Of a stretch of 64,000 nucleotides of DNA, positions 54,683-63,122 are shown piece by piece (position 1 is the first letter of the stretch; every line of letters begins with the position of its first letter). Under the pieces are notes generated by a model, which saw only the letters and a list, made by a program, of their open reading frames with translations, searched no databases and was not told the DNA's origin. Source of the stretch: Terriglobus aquaticus (GTDB taxonomy: Bacteria > Acidobacteriota > Terriglobia > Terriglobales > Acidobacteriaceae); NCBI RefSeq assembly GCF_025685415.1, contig NZ_JAGSYB010000001.1, positions 1,550,001 through 1,614,000 of the forward strand. Direction: 5' to 3'. The position numbers and the translations under genes are program-made.

Positions 54683-56809
54683 TCAGGATCCAATCCGCTC
54701 CCATCCGGTTACGACGAAGGGACGCTTCTGCGAACCCGGTTGTTGAACACCACCCTTGCCTTCCTGCCAGGCCAACTGCAAACCGCCCGCTGCGTGTGGA
54801 GCCGACCAGCGGCGGTGGCCGTCCCCATACACCCGAACGGAAAGCCGACGGGCTTCAGCAGCACCTGTGTGTGGGCCCACTTCCGCCCACGGCATCAGGC
54901 TCCCGGCCTTGATATACAACGGGATGTTTCTAGTCGAGCCTTGCACTGTGATCTTCCGTTCGGTGACCATGGCGCCTGTCCAGAAATCCTGCCACTGGCC
55001 TGGCGGGAAGACGATGTTGCGCACAGCTTCGCCAGCGAACAGGGGCGCAGCCATCAATCGATCTCCAATCAGATACTGATCATCCACTGCCGCAAGCGAG
55101 GGATCATCCGGAAAGTCCATGACCAACGCGCGGAACGGAGGAACGCCTTCAGCCCGGTAGCGGGCGAATGCCCCTCGCAGGTATGGCAGCAACTGCATGC
55201 GCATCCCGATGATTTCCTGGCAACGTGCCTGGAGCGCTTCCCAACCTTCGCTGAATTCGTTCCGATTGTTCTTGTCGCGATCCATCTGCTTCCACGGTGG
55301 ATTCCGGATGTACCACGCATTCACCATTGCGAGCGGCGACAGAACTACTGTCTGCAGGCGACGCACCAGGTCTTCTGCGCTGCTCGCATCGCGCACCTCC
55401 GGGCACCACAGCAACCCGCTGAATCCGCTGTTCACGAGCGCTCGAACGAATTGGCGGTGGTCGTACAGATCGCTGTAGAGAACAAACGGGTACGGCGCCG
55501 CCAGCGCTCCACTTGACCGCACCAACCCATAGGTCTGCGTACCGCGTTTGCGAAACTCGTCCCAGATCGTGTCTTGGTAGCGCAGACCAAACTGCGCGTG
55601 CATCTGCTCGCCATCGATCCCCGAAGGAAAGCGGCTGTTATCCGGGAAAGACCAACCCTCAGTGAAATCCGAGTTGTCGCATTCATCCAGCTTGAAACCG
55701 CTGATCCCCCGATCGATCAGCTCGCGGCCGTGATAGCCGCCGAACACCCGCCGTCCACCCTCTGCTGCGAAGTCCGGAACCAAGCCATCCCACACTGCGA
55801 TATCCCCGGCAAACGGCACCAACTCCGCAAAGATGGGAGACGCTGGATGCGTAAATGCGTGCTCCCACAGATTGACTCTGAAGCCCTCGGACGCTGCTTG
55901 TTGAATGAAGCTCGAGGGTTCGGGAAAGCGATGCCTGTCCCACGCAAACGTGCATGAGTAGGCATGGGTTTGCCAGCCCGGCTCCAGCCCCAGCACGTCG
56001 CACGGGATGGCGTCAGCGCGCAGGCTCTCTGCGAGCTTTAGCACCTCATCGCCGTTCAGGTGCATCTCCGCCCGGTACCAGAAGCCCAGTCCCCACTCCG
56101 GCGGAAGTACGCCACCGCCGGAAAATAAGTTGTAGCGCTGCACGGCCTCCAGCATCGTAGGGCCGCCAAACACATAGACGTCCAGGCCAGCACATCGCGG
56201 AGCTTCAATGCGCACGCTCCCCTGCAAGTCACGGTCGCGCACCCGCATCCGCTGTGGCGTATTCACCTCCAGCGAGGACGCCGACTCGGCTTGCGTGGGT
56301 TTCGGATGCGCCTCCCCGCAGTAAAACGTCGCCTGCCGGAACGTATCGATGAGCACGCCATAGCCGCGGGTGGTTACGTAGAACGGCACGGGAGCGTGCG
56401 AATCGCCAGAATCCACCTTGGGATCTGCGTTCACGCGAATCGTTCGCTTCTTGCTGCGTTGCTGAAACGAGAGAAGTTGCAAGCCGAAGCCATACATCAA
56501 CTCGCCCTCAGCGAGCGGCAGGTTCAACTCCGTTCCGCGCTGCGTGATGCGGAACTCCGGTATGGGCAGCGGACAATGCGCTATCGCCGCCAATGAACCG
56601 AGACCCTGCAGTGCAGGAGGTACCCTGCGCGACCGCACCGGAGTCGCCGCCTCGGGCGCGCCGATGGTGGCCTTCCAAATGCCAGGCGCCACAGAGATCC
56701 ACTCGGGCATTCTGGAAGAGTCAGGTGGCAAAGCACTGGAGCCGCGAGCCTGACTGGCTGCCAGCAATGCCCCCGACGCAATTCCTTTTACGAGATCTCG
56801 CCGGTCCAT
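54683..56809 (-). CDS. Glycoside hydrolase family 31 enzyme with twin-arginine leader
   Basis: The 708-residue protein has a Tat-like leader (MDRRDLVKGIASGALLAASQ). An N-terminal beta-sandwich (to about residue 230) precedes the GH31 barrel. ISGFKLDECDNSD carries the nucleophile Asp, and YPFVLYSDLYDHRQF fits the acid/base region, where Asp follows Ser rather than the usual Gly. GH31 retains configuration on alpha-glucosides, alpha-xylosides and relatives. The ATG at 56809 has GGAGG four bases upstream. It is divergent from the nagA-like gene with a shared operator. Confidence 0.87.
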   Translation of the reverse strand: MDRRDLVKGIASGALLAASQARGSSALPPDSSRMPEWISVAPGIWKATIGAPEAATPVRSRRVPPALQGLGSLAAIAHCPLPIPEFRITQRGTELNLPLAEGELMYGFGLQLLSFQQRSKKRTIRVNADPKVDSGDSHAPVPFYVTTRGYGVLIDTFRQATFYCGEAHPKPTQAESASSLEVNTPQRMRVRDRDLQGSVRIEAPRCAGLDVYVFGGPTMLEAVQRYNLFSGGGVLPPEWGLGFWYRAEMHLNGDEVLKLAESLRADAIPCDVLGLEPGWQTHAYSCTFAWDRHRFPEPSSFIQQAASEGFRVNLWEHAFTHPASPIFAELVPFAGDIAVWDGLVPDFAAEGGRRVFGGYHGRELIDRGISGFKLDECDNSDFTEGWSFPDNSRFPSGIDGEQMHAQFGLRYQDTIWDEFRKRGTQTYGLVRSSGALAAPYPFVLYSDLYDHRQFVRALVNSGFSGLLWCPEVRDASSAEDLVRRLQTVVLSPLAMVNAWYIRNPPWKQMDRDKNNRNEFSEGWEALQARCQEIIGMRMQLLPYLRGAFARYRAEGVPPFRALVMDFPDDPSLAAVDDQYLIGDRLMAAPLFAGEAVRNIVFPPGQWQDFWTGAMVTERKITVQGSTRNIPLYIKAGSLMPWAEVGPHTGAAEARRLSVRVYGDGHRRWSAPHAAGGLQLAWQEGKGGVQQPGSQKRPFVVTGWERIGS

Positions 56810-56831
56810 GCTGCCTCCGCTTAGAAGCATA

Positions 56832-56847
56832 ATGGTATCGGTTCCAA
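56832..56847. promoter_or_regulatory. LacI-type operator between GH31 and nagA-like genes
   Basis: ATGGTATCGGTTCCAA matches the site at 47658-47673 at 14 of 16 positions, including the whole right arm and TCGG centre. It lies in the 78-base gap between the divergent genes and can control both. Confidence 0.65.
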
Positions 56848-56887
56848 ACTGTCCTTTGCGTGCCAGCTTTCTTAGGAGAATGACGGG

Positions 56888-58093
56888 ATGAGACAGCAGG
56901 TCACATTGACCGCGCGCCGCCTGATCACAGCGGAAGGATCGCTCGATTTTCCCGTGATCGGTATCGACGCTGAAGGCCAGATCATCGGGATCGGCAGTGA
57001 CCCCGCCGCCCTGGCGGACGAAACCGAAACACTGGCGGCGTGCTACCTCGACATTCACCACCATGGCGCGGCCGGCATCGACGTAATGAACGCGTCACCC
57101 CGCGAACTTCAAAAGATGCAGCGCTTCCTCGCACGACATGGCGTAGCGAAGTACCTTCCCACCACCATCACGGCTCCGCTGGACTTCACCCTGGGTGCCC
57201 TCGACAGACTGGCTTCTCTGATCGAGGCCGACATCCATATCGACGAAGCGCATCCCGCCGGGATTCACATAGAAGGCCCGTTCCTTTCTCACAGCAAACG
57301 CGGCATGCATCCTGCTGAGTTCCTTCAACAGCCCAGCATCGAGTTGTTCGATCGATTGCAGAGCGCAGCGCGCGGCCACATCCGCCTGATGACCATCGCC
57401 CCAGAACGGTGGTCTCTGCCCGAAGCCTCACCCACGCAGGAACATCGAGCGAGCGCCACGGAACTGATCCGGCATGCATCCGCGCAGGGTGTCCGATGCT
57501 CCATCGGCCACAGTGACGGCTTGCGCGCCGATGCCTTGGCGGCCATAGATGCGGGTGCAGTCAGCGCCACCCACACCTTCAATGCAATGCGCCCGCTGGA
57601 CCATCGCGAGCCCGGCATCCTGGGCACCGTCCTGGATGACGATCGTCTGTTCGCCGATCTGATTTGCGACGGTGTGCACGTGGACCCCGTTCTCGTCCGC
57701 TTGTGGCGCAAAGCCAAAGGCCCGGAACGCGCAATCCTGATTACGGACGCGCTGTCTGCGACCGGAATGCCCGACGGCAACTATACCGCCGGCAGCACGC
57801 CCGTTACGGTACAGGGCGAGCATGCATGGGTAACGTCTGATCTCCAACACGGAAAGCACACCTTGGCGGGTTCCGTGCTTACGTTGCAGCATGCCGTCGA
57901 GAACCTGCGGATATTTACGGGCGCAGGCCTGGACGAGGCGGTTCGCATGGCAGCGCACAACCCTGCTGCCATGCTAGGCCGCCGAGAATGGACCAGCCTG
58001 CAAACGGGCGCGCCTGCAAATCTCAATCGTTTCAATTGGAGAGGCAAACTCATAGCCACGTACCTTCAGGGGACAAGAGTTTCGAACGCCTGA
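56888..58093 (+). CDS. nagA: N-acetylglucosamine-6-phosphate deacetylase-like protein
   Basis: NagA removes acetate from GlcNAc-6-phosphate in the cytoplasm. The 401-residue protein has the amidohydrolase ligands: DIHHHGAAG, IHIEGPF (Glu), CSIGHSDG (His), SATHTFNAM (His) and ITDALSATG (catalytic Asp). There is no signal peptide, consistent with cytoplasmic action on a phosphorylated sugar made by a kinase such as the ROK protein. The ATG at 56888 is preceded by AGGAG. No glucosamine-6-phosphate deaminase gene is seen in the window. Confidence 0.9.
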   Translation: MRQQVTLTARRLITAEGSLDFPVIGIDAEGQIIGIGSDPAALADETETLAACYLDIHHHGAAGIDVMNASPRELQKMQRFLARHGVAKYLPTTITAPLDFTLGALDRLASLIEADIHIDEAHPAGIHIEGPFLSHSKRGMHPAEFLQQPSIELFDRLQSAARGHIRLMTIAPERWSLPEASPTQEHRASATELIRHASAQGVRCSIGHSDGLRADALAAIDAGAVSATHTFNAMRPLDHREPGILGTVLDDDRLFADLICDGVHVDPVLVRLWRKAKGPERAILITDALSATGMPDGNYTAGSTPVTVQGEHAWVTSDLQHGKHTLAGSVLTLQHAVENLRIFTGAGLDEAVRMAAHNPAAMLGRREWTSLQTGAPANLNRFNWRGKLIATYLQGTRVSNA

Positions 58094-58169
58094 CGCTTTG
58101 CTTGTTGGCCTGAGGCTCAGATCCAAGAAAGACGCCCCGCTCAACAGGCGACGGCAGCCGCTACCAAGC

Positions 58170-60599
58170 TCAGCTAAACTCAGCCACCATCGCATCGTAG
58201 ACGCGACGCGCATGGTCAAAGTGTTCCGCCGCAGCCCGCATCTCCTCCGGCCGGATTCGCTGCCGCTTCTGCTCCCAGCAGACATCCACTCCTTTGCGAC
58301 ACCACATCGCGCTATCCTTTGACGCCCGCACGGGCCGGCCAGCCACGCTGACCACCACCGGGTTGGTATGGGCCGAAGGATAGATTCTCAGCGCCAGCCA
58401 ACTGCTCTGCTCAATCTGCGCGGTCATGCGTATCGGCTGCGGTGTGCCATCGGCACGGATCACCAAGCGTCCAGCAGTCTTGCCGTTCACGATCAGTTCT
58501 ACCGGGACATTGCGGCTGTCACCGATCCGCGCCCGTTCCACGTGCCAGTATGGCTTGTCATACGGTGAGGCCTTCTGGATGGCACGCGTCCCCTCCGTCG
58601 AAATAGGGTCAAGCCTCGCAACAACTCGCGCCGTCACTTCGACTTCACCGGGAACGCGCAGATCCAGCGCATGCTCGCCGCGCAGTTGGCTGTTCACGCG
58701 GAAATCCATCAGGTGACTGCGTCCGTCTCCAAAGTAGCTTGGCCCGTGAATCAGCCCTTCAATCCACTTGGCGTACCCAGAGTCGCCTTGTGGACGCTCG
58801 CTCAGTCGCACGTAGGACCTTCCTCCTCCCACGCACGCATCCGTCAGACAAGGAAAATCCGTCTCGCCCGCAAACGGCGTCGCAAACCCGCAATTCAGCG
58901 TGTGGTACCAGATATTCATCTCCGCAAACGGCCAGAGATCACAACCGGAGATAAAGTCCACGAGCCCCGAATGCGTCACATCGGCGATGAACTCATTCGC
59001 GCCACTGCTGTTGAACGGCGGGATCACCAGGTTGGGCAGCGCCGTGCTGTCCGTAACCAGCCCATGCCCGGAATGAGCGTAGCCCGCGATCGCACCTTGC
59101 TGGTGAGCCCAGCGCAATATCGGAGCGTTCCAACTCGGCCAATCCTGGATCTCATGCGTGTGCGGAAACTCTTGGTCTCGAAGCGATAGCAGGACCAGGT
59201 GACCGCAGTGGCTCGACGGAAAACCCGACACCTCCACGTCATATCGCACCAGCGAATCTATCGCAGGCGGCGACGCCGAGTGTTGAAGCCGATCAACTAC
59301 TGCAGCTTCTTCTCTGGCGGCAATGGCAGTCGCATCGTGCGCCATTCCTTCGTGTGCAACCGGGCGTGAACTTGTCTGCACAGCGGAGGGGAGCGCGTGG
59401 CCGGTGAAGAACTGCTTCTGGTACTGAAAGCCGGGACCCCAGTTCAGCACAGACGCGAGATCCAGCGCCTCTCCATCGGCCTGCCGCTCCATCACAACCG
59501 GCGTAACGCCCTCTGTCGGACTCTCGTAGTGCGAGCAGCCGGCCGCGTGGACGTGCGTATCGCCCGAGTAGTATCCAAACTCAGCAGGGTCGATCCACCG
59601 CTCCAGCCGCACCTCAATCGCCGTATCTCCGCTACGAACCTCGACGTCCTGCCAATTGGCGAAATATTCCGGACCACGCGAACTCTGCACACGATACCGT
59701 CCCTCCGGCAGCAGCACAGATTCCCCGTCGTATCGATACACATGCGGCTGGAAACTCAGGTCGGGCATCAAGCGCTTCGTCTGCGCCGGGTACACGCGGC
59801 CAAGGTCGTCGCGAATCAGTAAAGACGCAATCGCCGGTCGCCCATGCTCGTCACGGATGTGTGTCCGCACCTCCTTCGCCGCGACACACCGGAAGAGCAC
59901 CGGCAACGAACTACGGAATCCAAGGTCCTGCTCGCCCCAGCCGCAGTCGGCCTGCAGGGTCGCTTCCCGCTCTCCCACATCCCGGCTATACAGCTGAACG
60001 ATCCGGTACTCCAACTCGAGTCCGGTAAGCGCCGGCGTCATAGGCGGCGCGTTGAAGGTCGCTACCCCAAGCCAGCGGTTGCGCGCTTCCACCTCGTCGA
60101 CCGCACCGTTTGTAAAGTCCTCGACGCCCGTGATCGCCAACGAAGATCTTCGACCGACCGCACCGGCTTGTGGAGATTTAACATTCAGAACCGGTGTGGT
60201 GCCAGCAGCATTCTGAACGCGCACCAGAAATGTTCGCCATCCGCCCTGCACCAGTTCGCCGCGTGCAGCTCCGCGCGAGACGGACAGGCGCATCTCGGGA
60301 TTGATTTCCACGTTCATCAGCACACTGGACGCAAGTGCATCCTCAATCGCCTGGACGGCCGCGTCTTCCTGTGGCTGCGTATTCGCTTTGAGCGCCGCTT
60401 CGATCGCTGCTTCCGCAGGTTGCGGCAACGGAGTTCCAAGACTGTGGAGCGCCTGCATCAGGCGGCGCGTCGCCGCTGCAAACGGCTGGAACTCCACCTG
60501 AGTTCTCGGTTGCTGAGCCAGCATGCCATGCACGGCGAGCTGATGCATTGCGACCGATCCCAGCGTCAGCCGTGCCCAATCTCGACGCGTGATGCGCAC
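58170..60599 (-). CDS. CehA/McbA-like exported metallohydrolase
   Basis: The 809-residue protein has a twin-arginine leader (ITRRDWARLTLGSVAM). A beta-rich N-terminal half precedes a PHP-like metal domain with YYSGDTHVHAAGCSHYESP at about residue 345, and further His and Asp in YAHSGHG and SGCDLWPF. CehA/McbA-type proteins are metal-dependent hydrolases, but most members are uncharacterised, so the substrate is unknown. Two GTG starts compete; the second (60599) has GGGGAG six bases upstream, whereas the first abuts it. It converges on the nagA-like gene. Confidence 0.75.
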   Translation of the reverse strand: MRITRRDWARLTLGSVAMHQLAVHGMLAQQPRTQVEFQPFAAATRRLMQALHSLGTPLPQPAEAAIEAALKANTQPQEDAAVQAIEDALASSVLMNVEINPEMRLSVSRGAARGELVQGGWRTFLVRVQNAAGTTPVLNVKSPQAGAVGRRSSLAITGVEDFTNGAVDEVEARNRWLGVATFNAPPMTPALTGLELEYRIVQLYSRDVGEREATLQADCGWGEQDLGFRSSLPVLFRCVAAKEVRTHIRDEHGRPAIASLLIRDDLGRVYPAQTKRLMPDLSFQPHVYRYDGESVLLPEGRYRVQSSRGPEYFANWQDVEVRSGDTAIEVRLERWIDPAEFGYYSGDTHVHAAGCSHYESPTEGVTPVVMERQADGEALDLASVLNWGPGFQYQKQFFTGHALPSAVQTSSRPVAHEGMAHDATAIAAREEAAVVDRLQHSASPPAIDSLVRYDVEVSGFPSSHCGHLVLLSLRDQEFPHTHEIQDWPSWNAPILRWAHQQGAIAGYAHSGHGLVTDSTALPNLVIPPFNSSGANEFIADVTHSGLVDFISGCDLWPFAEMNIWYHTLNCGFATPFAGETDFPCLTDACVGGGRSYVRLSERPQGDSGYAKWIEGLIHGPSYFGDGRSHLMDFRVNSQLRGEHALDLRVPGEVEVTARVVARLDPISTEGTRAIQKASPYDKPYWHVERARIGDSRNVPVELIVNGKTAGRLVIRADGTPQPIRMTAQIEQSSWLALRIYPSAHTNPVVVSVAGRPVRASKDSAMWCRKGVDVCWEQKRQRIRPEEMRAAAEHFDHARRVYDAMVAEFS

Positions 60600-60847
60600 A
60601 GCCACCTCCCCTCATCCCTGCTGCAGACGAGGCTGCATCCCAACCTGGCGTTCAAGATCTCGTGACAGTCGTGACTTGGTCAAGACCGCCTCTTCGCAGG
60701 CGGGAACAGCTTGGTCCGGAGTCCAGCCCATCAAGACTACGGAAAAGCGATTCTCAAGTCTCCACACAGTCAAGCCGGTGCCACGAGCACCAGTTCGCTA
60801 CCGATGCTCGCCCGCAACACTCTTGTTGCAGACGCTATCAAGCACGA

Positions 60848-60880
60848 CAGGCGACCACACGTGATCCGTGTGGTCGCCTG
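60848..60880. other. Perfect 14-bp orphan hairpin
   Basis: CAGGCGACCACACG and CGTGTGGTCGCCTG are exact reverse complements with a TGATC loop. There is no T-run on either side and no gene end next to it, so it is not a normal intrinsic terminator. Confidence 0.75.
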
Positions 60881-60934
60881 TGAAACTGCTGCTCCTGCTG
60901 AATGTTCTTGCGCCCTTTGACCGGGCTAAATAAG

Positions 60935-60954
60935 TGGCGGAGAGTGAGGGATTC
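60935..60954 (-). other. tRNA 3'-end-like fragment, possible attachment site remnant
   Basis: On the minus strand GAATCCCTCACTCTCCGCCA reads like the T-arm 3' side, acceptor strand and CCA end of a bacterial tRNA (for example a Ser or Leu type). No matching 5' tRNA half is found upstream, so it is not an intact tRNA gene. Integrases often leave such copies at island ends. Confidence 0.4.
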
Positions 60955-61194
60955 TCCCGTCGACTCCTGCTAAAGCCCCTGAATTCAGCATCTAAATCGT
61001 AAAATCAGGCTAGCGCCGGAAAGATATGCCATTGGCAGTATATCGTTTTGTATCGCCCTGTCACGCGCTATCTCTGCGTCACGCGGCCTTTTCTGTCACA
61101 GAAGTGTCACGAGACCCATGAATCGCCCGCAACATGCTATTCGGAAACGCCGATGTGAGCAGCCAAGACGGGCACGCTCGTACGACGAACTTCT

Positions 61195-61738
61195 TCAGCG
61201 TTTTATCGATAGAGGCATGCTTCGAACCGTCCGGCTATGCAGCCTCAGGTGGACTGGCCGATGTACGAGTTCGCCGTCCGGGCCGAGAAGCGCGGCATTT
61301 ACATAGGTGATGCCGTCCGCTTCGTGGATGCCGAAGCCACCGTGGACGTGACCGAAGCAATGGAGGAGCGGGCTCACTCGCTGCGTAGCCGACAGCAATT
61401 GAGGATCACCATAGTGCTCGATGTGCCCCGGAGGGCGATCTAATACTCCGTACGGAGGTGCATGCGTGATCAGGACGTGAGTGTTCTCGGGGATGCAGGC
61501 CCAGAGCCGCTGGCGGTCAGCAGGGGACGACAGGCCGAACGCCCCTCCGTAAAGAGGCGTGACTGGACTGGCCCACAGACGTAGGCCCTCGATCTCCACA
61601 CCAGTGAATGAGCATGTCACCGCCGGGAAGGTCATCTAGCTCACGATGCAGCCCTTGTGTGTCCGAGAGGATGGTGAGAGTGAGGTGAGACAAGAAAGCC
61701 AAGCCGATCGCAGCCCTTCCCGTGGAAATGTCGCTCAT
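61195..61738 (-). pseudogene. Calcineurin-like metallophosphoesterase pseudogene
   Basis: The 5' part reads LTILSDTQGLHRELDDLPGG and then DMLIH, the start of the metallophosphoesterase domain (SDTHG-like block, then IHCGD). Near base 61604 the frame changes and continues as GVEIEGLRLWASPVTPLYGG, followed by HVLITHAPPYGV and LLHCFGHVHGGFG, the C-terminal metal motifs. The middle block with the GNHD motif is missing. So the gene has an out-of-frame internal deletion removing about 50 codons by comparison with the family, and cannot make a working enzyme. The 3' frame alone (61195-61635) could still be called as a gene, but would lack essential ligands. Confidence 0.75.
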
Positions 61739-61944
61739 CGCGTTTGGGCCGCCTGGCTTGCTCATCGTGGATCCAGTCGTGCCACCTTTTCCCTGTCGAC
61801 TCCGGACTAGGCTATCTGCTCGTCGAATGTCAACTAGCCTTCTGAACGAACAGAAGTCTGCAGAACTCATTGAGCACTTCCGGGAATCGCGACCGCTGTT
61901 CGCGATTAAGGTCCTTCTGTCTGACTCGACGTCCTTCCGGCTTT

Positions 61945-62109
61945 TTATGTGTCAGTCTGCGAAGCGGGGCCTTCAGAGGACGCAGTTGAAGTTTGCATTT
62001 GCCGTCGAATTTCCATTAGTTCCTGCCATAGAGTGCCCAGTCGCTGACGGAACGATACGGCCTGATCTTCCGGTAATGGAACAAGGGATGGCCGTTGCTC
62101 GCTACGATG
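61945..62109 (-). pseudogene. Coding-like frame remnant without a start codon
   Basis: Between a TGA and a TAA lies a 54-codon open frame with protein-like sequence (VPLPEDQAVSFRQRLGTLWQ, then ELMEIRRQMQ, ending SEGPASQTDT). There is no ATG, GTG or TTG near its beginning. It looks like the C-terminal, possibly helical, end of a lost gene. The rest of 61739-62143 shows no supported gene. Confidence 0.3.
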
Positions 62110-62143
62110 TCACCCGTGAAAATGATAGGTTTGGAATCCAAAT

Positions 62144-62545
62144 TCAGGAATGCGCAGGAGAGAATCTGCATGCCTGCGTGCTCTCGCAGCCACTCAGCGC
62201 GGTGCGTCGTTCCCCAAAACTGCTTTCCTCCTTATCGTGGAAGGCTTCAGGTGCGACTCGATAGCCGATCTTCGGGATGGTCTCAATGAGATGCTTTCCA
62301 CTCGCCGTCTTACCCACTGTCCGGCGAAGCAAGAGAACAGTTTGGGTCAGATTGGATTGTTCAACACAGGCATCTTCCCAAATATGTTTCCGAAAGGCCT
62401 CATAAAGCACTGGTTCGCCTTTTGCACGAACGAGGAGGAGCAACACCTTCAACCGCCTTGAAGTGAGCCTTATTCTTCGCCCTCCTTCTTCAAGAAGAAG
62501 AGGCCTTCTGTGAAGGGTATAGCGGCTGAAATGATAGGTGTTCAT
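62144..62545 (-). CDS. Stand-alone OmpR/CadC-type winged-helix protein
   Basis: The 133-residue protein has a single trans_reg_C winged-helix domain: LTSRRLKVLLLLVRAKGEPV, KHIWEDACVEQSNLTQTVLLL, then HLIETIPKIGYRV. In acidobacteria this domain is usually followed by a large TPR or membrane region. Here it ends after a short non-conserved tail, so it may be a truncated CadC-like regulator. The ATG at 62545 has AGGTG six bases upstream. Confidence 0.65.
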   Translation of the reverse strand: MNTYHFSRYTLHRRPLLLEEGGRRIRLTSRRLKVLLLLVRAKGEPVLYEAFRKHIWEDACVEQSNLTQTVLLLRRTVGKTASGKHLIETIPKIGYRVAPEAFHDKEESSFGERRTALSGCESTQACRFSPAHS

Positions 62546-63122
62546 AGCTTGCACCTGAGAGAATAGACACTGACAGATCAACTCTTAACTCGTTGAAGCT
62601 CTTTTGGAACAGCTTTTTTAGAGTTCCTTCAATGTCGGCAGAGTCGATTGCGCGGCATCGAGGGACGCACGTTGCGCAAGCCAATCTTCTTCTCCCAGTA
62701 CTCTTCCGCGCGGGATACTCGCCGAGTCGCTAGTAATCGGACCGGTGTCGTAAGTGCATTGGCCTGTTCTCGCCGATCGAGAACAAGCTCATCCAGAATG
62801 GCGAATGATGTTCCACCTCGCCAAACCTGTCCTCGGCATTACGCTGCCTGCTAACCTTCTCGCTCGCGGAAGCTCAGCATAGTGCCGTCAGGGTGGCTAG
62901 AAGCTGTTTATGAGGCGCACCCTTGCCCGCTCTCACAGTCCAATGCGGTTGACTGCCCATCATTCGGAGTTTGCGTTTAGCTTCGAACTACTGTCGCGAA
63001 CCATGTCCGGCTGCCGGATGCGTTCGGCCACGCACTCGATGCTCGAGAACCGAAGCCGCCGCTTCCAAGCAGACCTCACCGCTGGCCGACTTGACTACAC
63101 AAAGGGTGAGATCCAATGCCCG
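62546..63122. other. Mostly non-coding, decayed stretch
   Basis: No intact gene is supported. Short frames on the minus strand look partly protein-like but are interrupted by stops, the clearest being 62629-62838. I see no promoter or terminator of note. Confidence 0.5.
62629..62838 (-). pseudogene. Coding-like frame remnant without a start codon
   Basis: A 69-codon minus-strand frame follows an in-frame TAA and has no start codon. Its translation is protein-like (GQVWRGGTSFAILDELVLDR, then REQANALTTPVRLLATRR and AEEYWEKKIGLRNV). A plausible 5' continuation in another frame (AELPRARRLAGSVMPR) adjoins it, which suggests a one-base frameshift in a former gene. I cannot name the family. Confidence 0.35.

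Larger units (their letters stand above)
60600..61194. other. Gene-free stretch with orphan structures
   Basis: No supported coding frame is visible. It holds a 14-bp hairpin (60848-60880), a tRNA-3'-end-like block (60935-60954), and four GTCAC units in 51 bases (61060-61110). A short palindrome TTCTG-TCA-CAGAA lies at 61091-61103. Base composition becomes visibly more AT-rich between 60960 and 61110 than in neighbouring genes. Confidence 0.6.

Noticed and set aside
61118-61306. Small plus-strand frame after the GTCAC cluster
   Set aside because: Its second half is antisense to the phosphoesterase remnant and no clear ribosome site precedes it.
61722-62264. Plus-strand frame of 180 codons
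   Set aside because: No ribosome site and no recognisable features; a protein-like minus frame overlaps it.
62728-62741. GTCGCTAGTAATCG, like a stretch near the 3' end of 16S rRNA
   Set aside because: Only about 13-14 bases match and the flanks do not continue as 16S rRNA.
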